A stretch of DNA of 64,000 nucleotides from Arthrobacter sp. NtRootA1 (lineage in GTDB: Bacteria > Actinomycetota > Actinomycetes > Actinomycetales > Micrococcaceae). Location: positions 1,364,001 through 1,428,000 of the forward strand of contig NZ_AP024630.1 of assembly GCF_019976975.1 (NCBI RefSeq). Direction: 5' to 3'. The notes beneath the pieces are model-generated. The model was not told where the DNA came from and did not search any database. It saw nothing but the letters and a program-made list of their open reading frames with translations. Of this stretch, positions 17,161 to 26,920 are shown one piece after another. Within the stretch, counting starts at the first letter, position 1, and every line of letters begins with the position of its first letter. The position numbers and the translations under genes are program-made.

Positions 17161-18660
17161 GTGAGCCCCGAAACCACCGGTCCCGCAGCAGTCATCGTCT
17201 TGGCTGCAGGTGCCGGGACGCGAATGAAATCGCGGACTCCCAAGATTCTCCACGAAATCGGCGGCCTCTCCATGGTGGGCCACGCCCTCCTCGCCGCCCG
17301 TTCCATCAACCCCCTCAAACTTGCCCTTGTTGTCCGGCACGAGCGCGATCGCGTGGCAGAACACGTCTCCGCGCTGGATCCGGAAGCCGTGATCGTTGAC
17401 CAGGACGAGATCCCCGGCACGGGACGCGCTGTGGAGGTTGCCCTCAAGGCCCTCGACGCCGAAGCAGAACTTACCGGCACTGTGGTTGTCACGTATGGGG
17501 ATGTTCCCCTGCTGACCGGCGAATTGCTCAGTGAACTCGTGGCAACGCATGAAGCCCAGGCCAACGCCGTAACGGTGCTCACTGCGGTATTGGACGACGC
17601 CTCGGGCTACGGCCGCATCCTGCGTGCCGAAGACGGCACGGTAACCGGCATCCGCGAGCACAAGGATGCAAGCGAAGCCGAGCACACCATCCTAGAGGTC
17701 AACTCCGGCATTTACGCCTTCGACGCCTCTGTGCTCCGCAACGCGCTGACGCAGGTCACCACTGACAACGCGCAGGGCGAGATGTACCTCACGGATGTCC
17801 TCGGGCTGGCGCGCGACGCCGGTGGCCGGGTTGCCGCCGTCGTCACCCAGGACCGCTGGCAGGTTGAGGGCGCCAACGACCGCATCCAGCTTTCCGCCCT
17901 CGGAGCCGAGCTTAACCGCCGCATCGTCGAGTCCTGGATGCGGGCGGGCGTGACCGTCGTGGATCCGTCCACCACCTGGATCGACTCCACGGTGAGGCTC
18001 GATGAAGACGTCCGCTTGCTGCCCAATACGCAACTGCACGGTTCCACCACCGTGGCGAGGGACGCCGTCGTGGGTCCCGATACCACGCTGACCGACGTCA
18101 ATGTGGGCGAAGGTGCCAAGGTGACCCGCACGCATGGCTCGGGTTCCAGGATCGGTGCCGGCGCAAGTGTTGGACCGTTCACGTACCTTCGCCCCGGCAC
18201 AGTGCTGGGGGAGACGGGCAAGATCGGCGCCTTCTACGAAACCAAGAACGTGACCATCGGCCGTGGTTCCAAACTGTCGCACCTCGGTTATGCAGGTGAC
18301 GCTGAAATTGGCGAGGACACCAACATCGGCTGCGGCAACATCACGGCCAATTACGACGGCGAGAAGAAGCACCGCACGGTGATCGGCTCGGGCGTGCGGA
18401 CTGGTTCAAACACTGTCTTCGTAGCTCCCGTGACCGTGGGTGACGGCGCTTACAGCGGTGCCGGTGCAGTCATCCGCAAGGACGTCCCCGCGGGAGCCCT
18501 CGCAGTTAGCCTTGCCGCACAGCGAAACGCCGAAGGCTGGGTGCAGGCCAACCGCCCTGGCACCGTCTCAGCGAAACTGGCCCAGGCCGCGCAGGATTCC
18601 CTGCTGACCCCCGCCTCCAATTCCTCACAATCCCCAGCAACCACAGAAGAGGGCAAATAG
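17161..18660 (+). CDS. glmU: Bifunctional UDP-N-acetylglucosamine pyrophosphorylase / glucosamine-1-phosphate N-acetyltransferase GlmU
   Basis: Makes UDP-GlcNAc for peptidoglycan: acetylates glucosamine-1-phosphate, then adds UMP. 499 residues from the GTG at 17161, which has AAGGAG 10 nt upstream; an upstream in-frame TTG at 17098 lacks such a site. The N-terminal nucleotidyltransferase has LAAGAGTRMKSRTPK and the metal-site TYGDVPLL. The C-terminal half is a left-handed beta-helix of hexapeptide repeats with the acetyltransferase motifs YLRPGTVLGETGKIG and CGNITANYDGEKKHRT. It is followed by prs after 2 nt, the standard actinobacterial glmU-prs pair. Confidence 0.96.
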   Translation: MSPETTGPAAVIVLAAGAGTRMKSRTPKILHEIGGLSMVGHALLAARSINPLKLALVVRHERDRVAEHVSALDPEAVIVDQDEIPGTGRAVEVALKALDAEAELTGTVVVTYGDVPLLTGELLSELVATHEAQANAVTVLTAVLDDASGYGRILRAEDGTVTGIREHKDASEAEHTILEVNSGIYAFDASVLRNALTQVTTDNAQGEMYLTDVLGLARDAGGRVAAVVTQDRWQVEGANDRIQLSALGAELNRRIVESWMRAGVTVVDPSTTWIDSTVRLDEDVRLLPNTQLHGSTTVARDAVVGPDTTLTDVNVGEGAKVTRTHGSGSRIGAGASVGPFTYLRPGTVLGETGKIGAFYETKNVTIGRGSKLSHLGYAGDAEIGEDTNIGCGNITANYDGEKKHRTVIGSGVRTGSNTVFVAPVTVGDGAYSGAGAVIRKDVPAGALAVSLAAQRNAEGWVQANRPGTVSAKLAQAAQDSLLTPASNSSQSPATTEEGK

Positions 18661-18662
18661 GC

Positions 18663-19643
18663 ATGAGCGAAATTACCGCACACGGCGAGAAGAAATTGAT
18701 TCTCGCCGCCGGAAGGGCACATCCGGAGCTGGCGCAGGAAATCGCGAAGGAGCTGGAGACAGAGCTCCTGCCCATCGACGCCTATGACTTCGCCAACGGG
18801 GAAATCTACGTCCGTTCCGCTGAGAGTGTCCGCGGCACGGATGCGTTCGTCATCCAAGCGCACCCGGCCCCGCTGAACAACTGGCTTATGGAGCAGTTGA
18901 TTATGATCGATTCCCTCAAGCGCGCCTCTGCCAAGAGGATCACGGTTGTTTCACCGTTCTACCCGTACTCCCGCCAGGACAAGAAGGGCCGCGGCCGCGA
19001 GCCCATTTCCGCCCGCCTGGTAGCGGACCTGTACAAGACCGCCGGCGCGGACCGCATCATGTCCGTGGACCTGCACACCTCCCAGATCCAGGGCTTCTTC
19101 GATGGCCCCGTTGACCACCTGATGGCGATCCCGCTGCTGGCCGACTACATCCGCACCAAGGTGGAGGCGGACAACATCACCGTTGTTTCGCCGGACACCG
19201 GCCGCGTCCGCGTCGCCGAGCAGTGGGCGGAACGCCTGGGCGGTGCCCCGCTGGCGTTCGTTCACAAGAGCCGCGACCTCACCGTGCCCAACCAGGCCGT
19301 CTCCAAGACCGTTGTTGGCCAGGTTGAAGGCCGCACCTGCGTGCTCATTGACGACATGATCGACACCGGTGGAACCATCTCCGGCGCCGTCCAGGTCCTG
19401 AAGAACGCTGGCGCCAAGGATGTCATCATCGCTTGCACGCACGCCGTCTTCTCGGACCCGGCAGCGCAGCGCCTCGCTGATTCGGGCGCACGGGAAGTGG
19501 TTGTCACCAACACCCTGCCCATCCCGGCAGAGAAGCGTTTCCCGCAGCTCACGGTGCTGTCCATCGCACCGTTGATCGCGCGTGCCATTCGTGAAGTGTT
19601 CGACGACGGTTCGGTCACCAGCCTGTTCGACGGCAAAGCCTGA
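18663..19643 (+). CDS. prs: Ribose-phosphate pyrophosphokinase
   Basis: Makes PRPP from ribose-5-phosphate and ATP for nucleotide, His and Trp synthesis. 326 residues. Typical motifs are FANGEIYVR, the flexible-loop YSRQDKKGRGREPIS, the metal site DLHTSQIQGFF and the PRPP loop LIDDMIDTGGTI. It starts 2 nt after glmU with GAGGG about 10 nt upstream, and ends at an intrinsic terminator. This is the class I bacterial enzyme. Confidence 0.96.
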   Translation: MSEITAHGEKKLILAAGRAHPELAQEIAKELETELLPIDAYDFANGEIYVRSAESVRGTDAFVIQAHPAPLNNWLMEQLIMIDSLKRASAKRITVVSPFYPYSRQDKKGRGREPISARLVADLYKTAGADRIMSVDLHTSQIQGFFDGPVDHLMAIPLLADYIRTKVEADNITVVSPDTGRVRVAEQWAERLGGAPLAFVHKSRDLTVPNQAVSKTVVGQVEGRTCVLIDDMIDTGGTISGAVQVLKNAGAKDVIIACTHAVFSDPAAQRLADSGAREVVVTNTLPIPAEKRFPQLTVLSIAPLIARAIREVFDDGSVTSLFDGKA

Positions 19644-19661
19644 CGCCGGACTACTGACATG

Positions 19662-19704
19662 ACGGGTCATCCGCCGCCTCCGGGCGCGTGGATGGCCCGT
19701 TTTC
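19662..19704 (+). terminator. Intrinsic terminator after prs
   Basis: An 11-bp stem (ACGGGTCATCC at 19662-19672 with GGATGGCCCGT at 19690-19700, one G-U pair) is followed by TTTTC. It ends the glmU-prs transcript. Confidence 0.75.
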
Positions 19705-19946
19705 AATAATGAAGGTATCCGCTGGTAAACTCTTGGGGATACCTTGGCGAGGGAGAGCACATCCGGTGCGAGTTTTGAACCGGAATTGCGGGTCTCCGTT
19801 ATCGACTGGGTCTGCATCTCCTTCGACACAGGCGGGCTTGCTGCTGGACAGCAACGGTCGCCGGGCGTAGAAGGTCCACAGACCTCCGCCCTTGCTGATC
19901 GACTTGTCCGGAGTTTCCCGGACGCCACAGTAATCAAGGAGTACAC
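19700..19946 (+). promoter_or_regulatory. Promoter and about 205-nt leader of rplY, with a dyad over the -10
   Basis: A TAAACT box at 19726-19731 is a plausible -10; TTCAAT at 19702-19707 is a weak -35 at 18 bp. The -10 sits inside an inverted repeat GGTATCC (19714-19720)/GGATACC (19737-19743). The remaining 200 nt have no convincing ORF. Ribosomal protein genes often carry autoregulatory leaders, and this length would allow one. The ribosome-binding site AAGGAG precedes the rplY ATG. Confidence 0.45.
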
Positions 19947-20522
19947 ATGTCTGAGCAGAAGCTCACCGCAGAACTGCGCACCGAATTCGGCAAGGGTTTT
20001 GCCCGCCGCGCACGCATGGCCGGCCAGATCCCGGCTGTCATCTACGGCCACGGCGCAGAGCCGATCCACATCAACCTGCCCGGCCGCGCCACCACCCTGG
20101 CCGTCCGCGTTTCCAACGCCCTGCTGGCAATCGACGTCGACGGCGAGCAGCACCTGACGCTCGTCAAGGACATCCAGCGCGACCCGGTTAAGCAGATCAT
20201 CGAGCACGTTGACCTCCAGACCGTCCAGGCCGGCGAGAAGGTTACCGTCGACATCGCCGTCCACGTTTCCGGTGAAGTTGCTCCGGGTGCTGTCGCCAGC
20301 CTCGAAGCCACCACGGTTTCCCTTGAGGCCGAGGCAACCCACGTTCCCACCGCCGTCGAGGTTGACATCGAAGGCCGCAAGGCTGGCGAGAACATCCACG
20401 CATCGGACCTCGTCCTGCCGAAGGGTTCCACCCTGCTCACTGAAGGCGACACCCTGGTGGTCCGTATCGCCGAGACCGCTTCTGAAGCTGAAGAAGAAAC
20501 CACCGCAGAAGCGGCTGAGTAG
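19947..20522 (+). CDS. rplY: 50S ribosomal protein L25 (general stress protein CTC form)
   Basis: Binds 5S rRNA in the large subunit. 191 residues: an N-terminal L25 beta-barrel (ELRTEFGKGFARRARM, IYGHGAEP, LVKDIQRDP) plus the C-terminal TL5/CTC domain (ASLEATTVSLEA, LPKGSTLL), ending in an acidic tail. This two-domain form is the usual one in Actinobacteria. It lies between prs and pth, as in many bacteria. Its own promoter and terminator make it monocistronic. Confidence 0.95.
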   Translation: MSEQKLTAELRTEFGKGFARRARMAGQIPAVIYGHGAEPIHINLPGRATTLAVRVSNALLAIDVDGEQHLTLVKDIQRDPVKQIIEHVDLQTVQAGEKVTVDIAVHVSGEVAPGAVASLEATTVSLEAEATHVPTAVEVDIEGRKAGENIHASDLVLPKGSTLLTEGDTLVVRIAETASEAEEETTAEAAE

Positions 20523-20552
20523 TCTTTGCCTGCATAAGGCAAACGCTTTTTG

Positions 20553-20592
20553 AGTGGCCGGGTCCCCTTGGGTCCCGGCCACTTTCTTCTTC
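20553..20592 (+). terminator. Intrinsic terminator after rplY
   Basis: A perfect 10-bp stem AGTGGCCGGG (20553-20562)/CCCGGCCACT (20574-20583) is followed by TTCTTCTT. Confidence 0.85.
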
Positions 20593-20689
20593 CCCTCCCG
20601 CGTAATTCCGCGAGCCTTCGCGATCCCGATACCCGGCCGGAAAAATTCGCCCAGCGGATTGGCTGACCGGATTTCCTGACCAGATTCCC

Positions 20690-20695
20690 TAGGAT
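20690..20695 (+). promoter_or_regulatory. Leaderless -10 box for pth (TAGGAT)
   Basis: TAGGAT ends 6 nt before the ATG of pth; no Shine-Dalgarno sequence fits in between. Confidence 0.5.
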
Positions 20696-20701
20696 GAGAC
20701 C

Positions 20702-21286
20702 ATGACTGACACCTGGCTGATAGTTGGCCTTGGCAACCCCGGCAGTGAGTACAGCGACAACCGGCACAACGTGGGCCAGATGGTGCTTGACGAGCTGGCG
20801 TCGCGGATGGGCGGCAAGTTCAAGACCCACAAGGCCAGGGCGCAGGTAGTGGAGGGTCGGCTGGGGATTGGCGGGCCCCGGGTAGTGCTGGCCAAGCCGA
20901 TGACGTACATGAACGTTTCGGGTGGTCCTGTGGCGGGCTTGAGCAAATTCTTCGACATCGTGCCGGACCACGTGATTGCTGTCCACGATGAGATCGACAT
21001 CCCCTTCAACACGGTCAAGCTCAAGATAGGTGGCGGCGAGGGTGGTCATAACGGCCTCCGCGATATCTCCAAGGCGCTGGCAACAAAGGACTATTTACGC
21101 GTGCGAGTAGGGGTGGGCCGGCCTCCCGGACGTATGGATACCGCGGACTTTGTGCTGCGGGATTTTGCAACGGCCGAGAAGAAGGAATTGCCATTTCTGC
21201 TGGATGAGGCGGCCGACGCCGTGGAACTGCTGGTCAATGAGGGGCTGTTGGCGGCGCAGCAGAAGCATCATGCCGCAAGATCTTGA
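20702..21286 (+). CDS. pth: Peptidyl-tRNA hydrolase
   Basis: Releases tRNA from prematurely terminated peptidyl-tRNA. 194 residues, the normal bacterial Pth1 length. The catalytic His lies in [12 protein letters not shown], preceded by [32 protein letters not shown] and [13 protein letters not shown] follow in the expected order. The ATG has a TAGGAT box 6 nt upstream, indicating a leaderless transcript. It is the last housekeeping gene before the block of large ATPase regulators. Confidence 0.96.
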   Translation: MTDTWLIVGLGNPGSEYSDNRHNVGQMVLDELASRMGGKFKTHKARAQVVEGRLGIGGPRVVLAKPMTYMNVSGGPVAGLSKFFDIVPDHVIAVHDEIDIPFNTVKLKIGGGEGGHNGLRDISKALATKDYLRVRVGVGRPPGRMDTADFVLRDFATAEKKELPFLLDEAADAVELLVNEGLLAAQQKHHAARS

Positions 21287-21417
21287 GCAAATCTTGAGGA
21301 AAGCCTGATGATACGAGGCGCCCTTAGCCCTACAAACTGTCGGCGCCCGGAGGTAGTGTGCATGGTACGCAGGTAAGCGGTGGGGGACCGTCGCGGATGT
21401 TGTAGCGAAGGATGCGA

Positions 21418-24159
21418 ATGTCGGCGGAGTTGCTAAGCAGAGGCGGTGGAGGCGCAGCGAGGGCTGCGGCCCCGGACCTTGTTGGCGGTCCATCCGATCG
21501 GCAAACATGGTCATTGTTGGCCAGGAGCCAGGATCTGTCCCGGGCCACCAAGCACCTTGAGTCCCCGGAATCGTACGGTGTGGTGCTCACGGGCGAACGG
21601 GGAATCGGCAAGTCGGGCTTGGCCCGGGCAGTGATTTCCTCGCTGGGCCCCAAAATCCACAGCCTGCAATTGCGCAACACAGTCGCCAATGGCCAGACTC
21701 CCTACGGGTGCCTCGGATTCCTCCTGGCGAGACTGCCGTCCGAGGCCGTCAGTTCGCCCACGGGCATTCTCCACGCGATTACCACCCTGATCCGTACAGA
21801 AGCCGCGGGCCGCCAGACTGTCTTTATCGTGGACAATGCCGGCGGTATGGATCCCATGAGTACGGGCGTGCTGCTGAATCTGATGGCCACTGGAACGGCA
21901 AAGGTGATCGCCACCGTTCAACGCTCCAGCGATCTCCCCGCTGATTTTCATCGGCTGGTACTTGAGGAGCAACTGGGCGAAGTCCATCTGAACACGCTCA
22001 GCGAAGAACAGACGAAGCAGATTCTCGGTTCGGTGCTGGGCCACTACGTTTCCTCGACGCTGGTTGGCTCACTCCACTCCGCCGTCGGTGGGAATCCGAT
22101 GCTCCTGCACGCGCTGCTGGACCAGCAGCGCCATTCCGGCAACCTGGTCCTCAACGATTCCGTGTGGACGCTCAGGGACCGGATCAAGCTTGAGGGCGCC
22201 ACTGTTGTGGAGGATTTTGTCCGTTCCAGGCTGGCGCGCGAACCGCAGGCCAACCGGACCGTCGTCGAGGTCCTCGCTTGCGCGCAGCGCGCGACTCTGG
22301 TGGATCTGGCTGCGATCTTTGGCACGGAAGTGCTGGTGGAGATGGAGGAATCCGGGCTGCTCAACGTTGACCGGAACGGCGAGCACTGGGTTTCCCTTCG
22401 CGATGCCTACGTGGGCGAGGTTGTTCGGGGCTGGCTAAGTACCCGGCGCCGTCGCGAGCTGAGGCTGATGCTTCTTGGACCCAAGGAGCCGGAGCTGGGT
22501 GGGTTGGCTCCGCAGGATTTGCTGAGCTACGCCGCGTGGATGCATGCCTGCGAGGACGAACCGTCGCCGTCGCCCGCTCACGCGCTGGCAGCAGGACGGG
22601 CGGCCCTGGATGATTACGACCCCAACTTTGCCATCCAATGCACGCTCTCCCTTGATCCGAAAGATCCTGAATGGGTGCCGGGGCAGCGCCTACGGTCGGC
22701 TGCCTACCTCATGCTGGATCTGCCCCTGCACGCGGCCCAGGCTTTGGATGAGGTGTCAGAGGCACACATAACAGCTTTGGACCCAATGGAGTTTGCAGAA
22801 GTAACGGCGGCTAAATGCCAGGCCATGACATGGATTGACGGCCGCTCGGCAATGGTGCCCGGAGTGATCGCGGCAGCGGGTGAAACCTTGGAGGCCATGG
22901 TTTCGAATCCGGAGAAATACCCACCGGAGATGATCACGCGGGCCCGGAACCGCCTCCTGCTTTGCAACTACGAATACCAGACGTATATGGGCGAGTACGC
23001 AACTGTGGCCGAGGACCTGGAAGAGGAACTGGCCAAGGACCCGGCTATGGACCGGGAACACTGGCTCAGATCCGCCTTTTGCCTCATTGAAGCCCGCTGC
23101 GTGATGGGCCGGGAACTGGAAGCGCAGCAATTGGCACGCACTGTGTCCCGGCAGCTGGGGAACAATGACAGGCCGGCGCAGTTGGAGGAGTCTTTCGCCC
23201 GGCAAGCTTTCGGAGTGCTGCTGCTGTCCGGACAATGGCGGAAATGCATCGAGCTCATGCGGCGGACGCCCTCCACACCTTCGCGCCTGCAGTACCGGGG
23301 TGCAATCACCGAACTGGGCGTGGGCCTTGCGTACGCTTACGCCGGGAAGCCTTCTTGCGCGATCGAGCCCCTGCGTTCCGCCGCCGCCCAGCTTGAGCTC
23401 CGGCCGGCAATGAACATGGTCAAGGTTGCCTACGCAGCTACCGCCTTTGCCTATGCACAGCTGGGGAATTCACTCGAAGCCGGACGTTACCTTGACCTGT
23501 ACCGCACCTGCCGGGGTGTTGGAACATATTTCTCCGAGTCCGTTGCCGAGTTCTGCGCTGAAATGGCAGGGCGATGGATGGGGGACCCGGACGTCAAACA
23601 GCGGCTGCTGGCCAGGGTCCATCAGGACGTTGCCAAGCAGCGCTTCACAACTGCCGGGATCTGCCTCTTCGGGGCAACCGTGGAGGGCACGGACGCCGAG
23701 TACAGATTGCTGCAAGAGATTGCCGAAAACCGCCAGGGCCCGTTGGCAGAGATCTCCCGTGATCTTGCGCGGGGATCCCTGAATAGGAGTTCCCGTACTC
23801 TTCTGGCCGCCGCCGATGCCGCAGCGGCCTTGGATTTGTTGGTTGTCGAAGCCAGATGCGTGGCTATCGCCCTTGATTTTGCCCGTGATGCCGGCGAAAC
23901 CACTGCTGCCAGGACCGCGCAGCTTAGGCTTGAGCGACTGGAGCAATCGGTTTCGGCGTTGCCGATCCAACCACGCAGTGACGCGCCGGTGTTGACCGAG
24001 CGCGAACGGCAAATTGCCAAACTGGCCGGAAAGGGTGTCAGCAATCGTGAAATCGCTATGGATATTGGGGTGTCTGTGCGGACCGTCGAAGGGCACCTGT
24101 ACCAAGTGTTTACCAAGCTCGGCGTCTCATCGCGAGGCGAGCTCAATGGTCTCCTGTGA
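21418..24159 (+). CDS. Large ATP-binding LuxR-family (LAL/STAND) transcriptional regulator, copy 1
   Basis: 913 residues from the ATG at 21418, which has GAAGGA 5 nt upstream; the ATG two codons earlier (21412) is a worse fit. The N-terminal AAA/STAND ATPase has Walker A GERGIGKS near residue 60 and a weak Walker B, TVFIVDNAGGMD. The middle 500 residues are helical and TPR-like. The C-terminus carries a LuxR helix-turn-helix, LTERERQIAKLAGKGVSNRE followed by a VRTVEGHLYQVF segment. Such regulators usually sense a ligand or partner through the helical part. It is the first of three similar proteins in a row; the second starts 38 nt later. The controlled genes are not known. Confidence 0.85.
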   Translation: MSAELLSRGGGGAARAAAPDLVGGPSDRQTWSLLARSQDLSRATKHLESPESYGVVLTGERGIGKSGLARAVISSLGPKIHSLQLRNTVANGQTPYGCLGFLLARLPSEAVSSPTGILHAITTLIRTEAAGRQTVFIVDNAGGMDPMSTGVLLNLMATGTAKVIATVQRSSDLPADFHRLVLEEQLGEVHLNTLSEEQTKQILGSVLGHYVSSTLVGSLHSAVGGNPMLLHALLDQQRHSGNLVLNDSVWTLRDRIKLEGATVVEDFVRSRLAREPQANRTVVEVLACAQRATLVDLAAIFGTEVLVEMEESGLLNVDRNGEHWVSLRDAYVGEVVRGWLSTRRRRELRLMLLGPKEPELGGLAPQDLLSYAAWMHACEDEPSPSPAHALAAGRAALDDYDPNFAIQCTLSLDPKDPEWVPGQRLRSAAYLMLDLPLHAAQALDEVSEAHITALDPMEFAEVTAAKCQAMTWIDGRSAMVPGVIAAAGETLEAMVSNPEKYPPEMITRARNRLLLCNYEYQTYMGEYATVAEDLEEELAKDPAMDREHWLRSAFCLIEARCVMGRELEAQQLARTVSRQLGNNDRPAQLEESFARQAFGVLLLSGQWRKCIELMRRTPSTPSRLQYRGAITELGVGLAYAYAGKPSCAIEPLRSAAAQLELRPAMNMVKVAYAATAFAYAQLGNSLEAGRYLDLYRTCRGVGTYFSESVAEFCAEMAGRWMGDPDVKQRLLARVHQDVAKQRFTTAGICLFGATVEGTDAEYRLLQEIAENRQGPLAEISRDLARGSLNRSSRTLLAAADAAAALDLLVVEARCVAIALDFARDAGETTAARTAQLRLERLEQSVSALPIQPRSDAPVLTERERQIAKLAGKGVSNREIAMDIGVSVRTVEGHLYQVFTKLGVSSRGELNGLL

Positions 24160-24197
24160 GTCGAGGAGTGTAGTTTCCGTCAACCGGGTGCGTGCCC

Positions 24198-26861
24198 ATG
24201 CAGGCTGAGCACCTTGTTGGCAGGGACGCGGAGTTGGATCTCGCAACTGAAATATTGAGGCAGGAGGGGGCGGGGGCCGTCCTGCTCCTTGCCGATCCCG
24301 GCATCGGCAAAACGGCCATGGCCGCGGAGATCGCAGCGCGCTTGGCCGGCGAAATGGTAGTGATGCGGATCCACGGAAGTCCCGCGCTGTCCGCTGTTCC
24401 TTTCGGTGTCCTGGCGCCCTATCTCCTGGACCTGCCCGTGGAACAAGCCACCTCGCCGGTGGCGATCCTGCGCGAGTTTTGGTCCCAGTTCGAGAAAAGG
24501 CGGGGAAGCGAAGGTGCAAGGCTCCTTCTGGTTGTAGACGACGCCCATGATCTCGATGAGGCCAGCACACAGATTCTGGCCGAATTGGTGACGGCCGGCT
24601 GGGCGAGGCTCGTGGCGACCAGCAGGCCTCGGCCAGGACTTCCTCCTGCCCTGCTCCAGCTCTGGTACGACGGCCTGGCGGAGCGATTCGAACTCCATCC
24701 GCTGGAAAAGGAAGAAGTGGCCGAGCTCGCCGGGAAAACATTAGGGGGCTCGGTCATGGCAAGCACCACAGATGTTTTACATGCGGTCTCGGAGGGCAAC
24801 CCCCTGTTGCTCCGTTGCCTCTTGGAAGACTCAAGAACTGACGGAAACCTGGTGCGTCGAAATGGCGTCTGGTTCCTCACGAGGGCCCTCTCCGGCACCG
24901 GCGAGGGCCTCTCTGAGGTGGTTCGGAACAGAGTCCTGCGAACCAGCGAGGCTGAACGGGAGGCGATGTACATCATCGCCTTGTCCGAACCGGTCCCCGC
25001 GGCCGTACTCGACGCGCTTGTGGGCAGGGATACGCTGCGCTCGCTGATGGACAACAGGCTCGTGATTTCCAGCAATGGCGCCGGGAGTCCGCTGAAAATG
25101 TGGCACCCGATGTATGGTGAGGCGCTTCGCCACATCGTTTCGCCCGCCCGTAGCCTCCAGATCCGCCAGCGCATGGTCCAGCACCTGCCCGCGGAGCCAT
25201 CCACGGCGGAGGGACTGCTCCGAATGGTGAGTTGGGCGCTGGACTGTGGTGCCGACGTCGACGACGAACAGCTGCTGCGGGCAGCGTTCCTTGCCGCGAA
25301 ACTGCTGCAGAATCCACTCGCGCTGGAGGCCGCTGCCAAGGTTCGCTCCGAAGCGCTGCGCCCCCGTGCCCGTGCCGTGATGGCAATGGTCAAATACAAC
25401 GACGGCGACTACCGCAGTGCCGTGAAACTGCTCGGAGAAGATGCCGGGTTCCTGGACGCCGATCCGTCCGGGCCGTTGGGCGCCGGATTGCTGTGGGGAG
25501 CTGCAAGGTCCGCAATGGGGGACAGCTCGGGCGACATCCTGGCTGACGCCCACTCTGCCGCTGACGCACTGGTGGCGGGCCTCAGCGCGCAGGACCCTGT
25601 GGTCCAGCAGATCCGACGCCATGCGGCAGCTTTGGAATTGGCGGCGCTGGCCCATGACGGCCGCTATGGGGAGCTTCGTGAGGGACTTGCCACGTTCCAG
25701 GCAGGTCTGGCCGTGGACGAACCGGATTTCGTCATGAACCAGCTTTTCCTGCTGGCCATGCAGTGCGAGCTCCTGATGGTGGAGGGCCAGGCCGTGCAGG
25801 CATTGGAGATGGGCCGGGAAGCGCTGGTGTTGCTGGATGAACACCATGACGACCTCCTGTACTTCACCGACTTCATCCTGGTCCGTTATGCCTTGGCCGC
25901 GCTGGAGTCCGGGGACTGGGCGGCAGCCGAGACTGCCCTGAACCGCTACGCAGCCAGCTCCGCCATGGGGCTCATAACGTTCGGTGGTGATATCCAGGCG
26001 ATCAAAGGATTGTCCTTGCTCCGGCAGGGACGTTTGGAACAAGCAAGCGCTGCGCTGACTCCCGCGGTGGAGGCCCTCCGTGTGAAGGACCCGCAGAGGC
26101 TGCGCCGCCTAGGCAACGCGCTGGCGTTCTATGCTGCAGCCCGGTCAGGAAACAATGAACTGGCCCAACGCCTGTCCGTGGATACAGCGGTGATCCCGGC
26201 TGCAGGCGGCGCCTATGTTGAAGCCCTGGCTGAGATCTTCACCCTGGCCGCCAAGGAGTATGTGAACAAAGGATCAGGGCTGGAGAGACTGCGGAGCCTC
26301 CCTGATTCCACGCACCTGCATCAGCTTCCGGGTGTCCTGCTCCAGAACCTGGTCCTCAGGGCAGAGCTGGGGGACATGCAGGTCATGGAAGCCATCCAGG
26401 AAACTGCCTCCTCAATGGCTGGGGCGTGGGCAGGCGGCTGGCACACGTTGGCGACCGCCCAAGTGAACGGCGCCGGCGAAGCATTCGTCAACGCTGGCAA
26501 CCTGCTGGCCGCCGGAGGCATGCCAGGGCCGGCGGCGACAGCTTTCGATAGGGCTGCCATTGCCTTTGACGCAGAGGGCAAACGGCCCGAGGCGCGGCAG
26601 GCGGCCGTGTTGCGCGACGTCAGCGAGGCCAGCCTGGGCGACGCACAGCTCCACGACCCCCACACCGACGTAGACCGTTCCGTGCCACTGACCCGGCGGG
26701 AACAGGATATTGTGGCGCTGGCCGTTTCCGGACTCACTGACCGGCAGATCGCAGAGAAACTCATGGTCTCCGTCCGCACAGTGGAGGGTCACTTGTACCG
26801 CAGCTATGCCAAGCTGGGCATCCGCCGGCGCGAGGACCTTGGGGCCGCTGTCCGCAATTGA
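24198..26861 (+). CDS. Large ATP-binding LuxR-family (LAL/STAND) transcriptional regulator, copy 2
   Basis: 887 residues from the ATG at 24198; a GTG at 24192 is also possible and neither has a clear ribosome-binding site. Walker A is ADPGIGKT near residue 33 and Walker B is LLLVVDDAHDLDE. The helical middle region is followed by a C-terminal LuxR helix-turn-helix, LTRREQDIVALAVSGLTDRQ then VRTVEGHLYRSY. It has the same layout as the upstream protein, with shared segments such as the LW(Y)DGL...LHPL region after the ATPase, so the pair are probably paralogues from an old tandem duplication. It is probably co-transcribed with copy 1 and ends at a hairpin terminator. Confidence 0.85.
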   Translation: MQAEHLVGRDAELDLATEILRQEGAGAVLLLADPGIGKTAMAAEIAARLAGEMVVMRIHGSPALSAVPFGVLAPYLLDLPVEQATSPVAILREFWSQFEKRRGSEGARLLLVVDDAHDLDEASTQILAELVTAGWARLVATSRPRPGLPPALLQLWYDGLAERFELHPLEKEEVAELAGKTLGGSVMASTTDVLHAVSEGNPLLLRCLLEDSRTDGNLVRRNGVWFLTRALSGTGEGLSEVVRNRVLRTSEAEREAMYIIALSEPVPAAVLDALVGRDTLRSLMDNRLVISSNGAGSPLKMWHPMYGEALRHIVSPARSLQIRQRMVQHLPAEPSTAEGLLRMVSWALDCGADVDDEQLLRAAFLAAKLLQNPLALEAAAKVRSEALRPRARAVMAMVKYNDGDYRSAVKLLGEDAGFLDADPSGPLGAGLLWGAARSAMGDSSGDILADAHSAADALVAGLSAQDPVVQQIRRHAAALELAALAHDGRYGELREGLATFQAGLAVDEPDFVMNQLFLLAMQCELLMVEGQAVQALEMGREALVLLDEHHDDLLYFTDFILVRYALAALESGDWAAAETALNRYAASSAMGLITFGGDIQAIKGLSLLRQGRLEQASAALTPAVEALRVKDPQRLRRLGNALAFYAAARSGNNELAQRLSVDTAVIPAAGGAYVEALAEIFTLAAKEYVNKGSGLERLRSLPDSTHLHQLPGVLLQNLVLRAELGDMQVMEAIQETASSMAGAWAGGWHTLATAQVNGAGEAFVNAGNLLAAGGMPGPAATAFDRAAIAFDAEGKRPEARQAAVLRDVSEASLGDAQLHDPHTDVDRSVPLTRREQDIVALAVSGLTDRQIAEKLMVSVRTVEGHLYRSYAKLGIRRREDLGAAVRN

Positions 26862-26890
26862 CGCGCGGCCATTTCAGTAGCCCCGGACGC

Positions 26891-26920
26891 CCGCAACCAC
26901 CACGTGGTTGCGGTATTTTA
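26891..26920 (+). terminator. Intrinsic terminator after LuxR copy 2
   Basis: The stem CCGCAACCAC (26891-26900)/GTGGTTGCGG (26904-26913) has a 3-nt loop and is followed by TATTTTA. It separates copy 2 from copy 3. Confidence 0.8.

Noticed and set aside
18951..20582. 543-residue minus-strand open frame opposite prs and rplY
   Set aside because: Spans two certain genes and a terminator; no protein family features.
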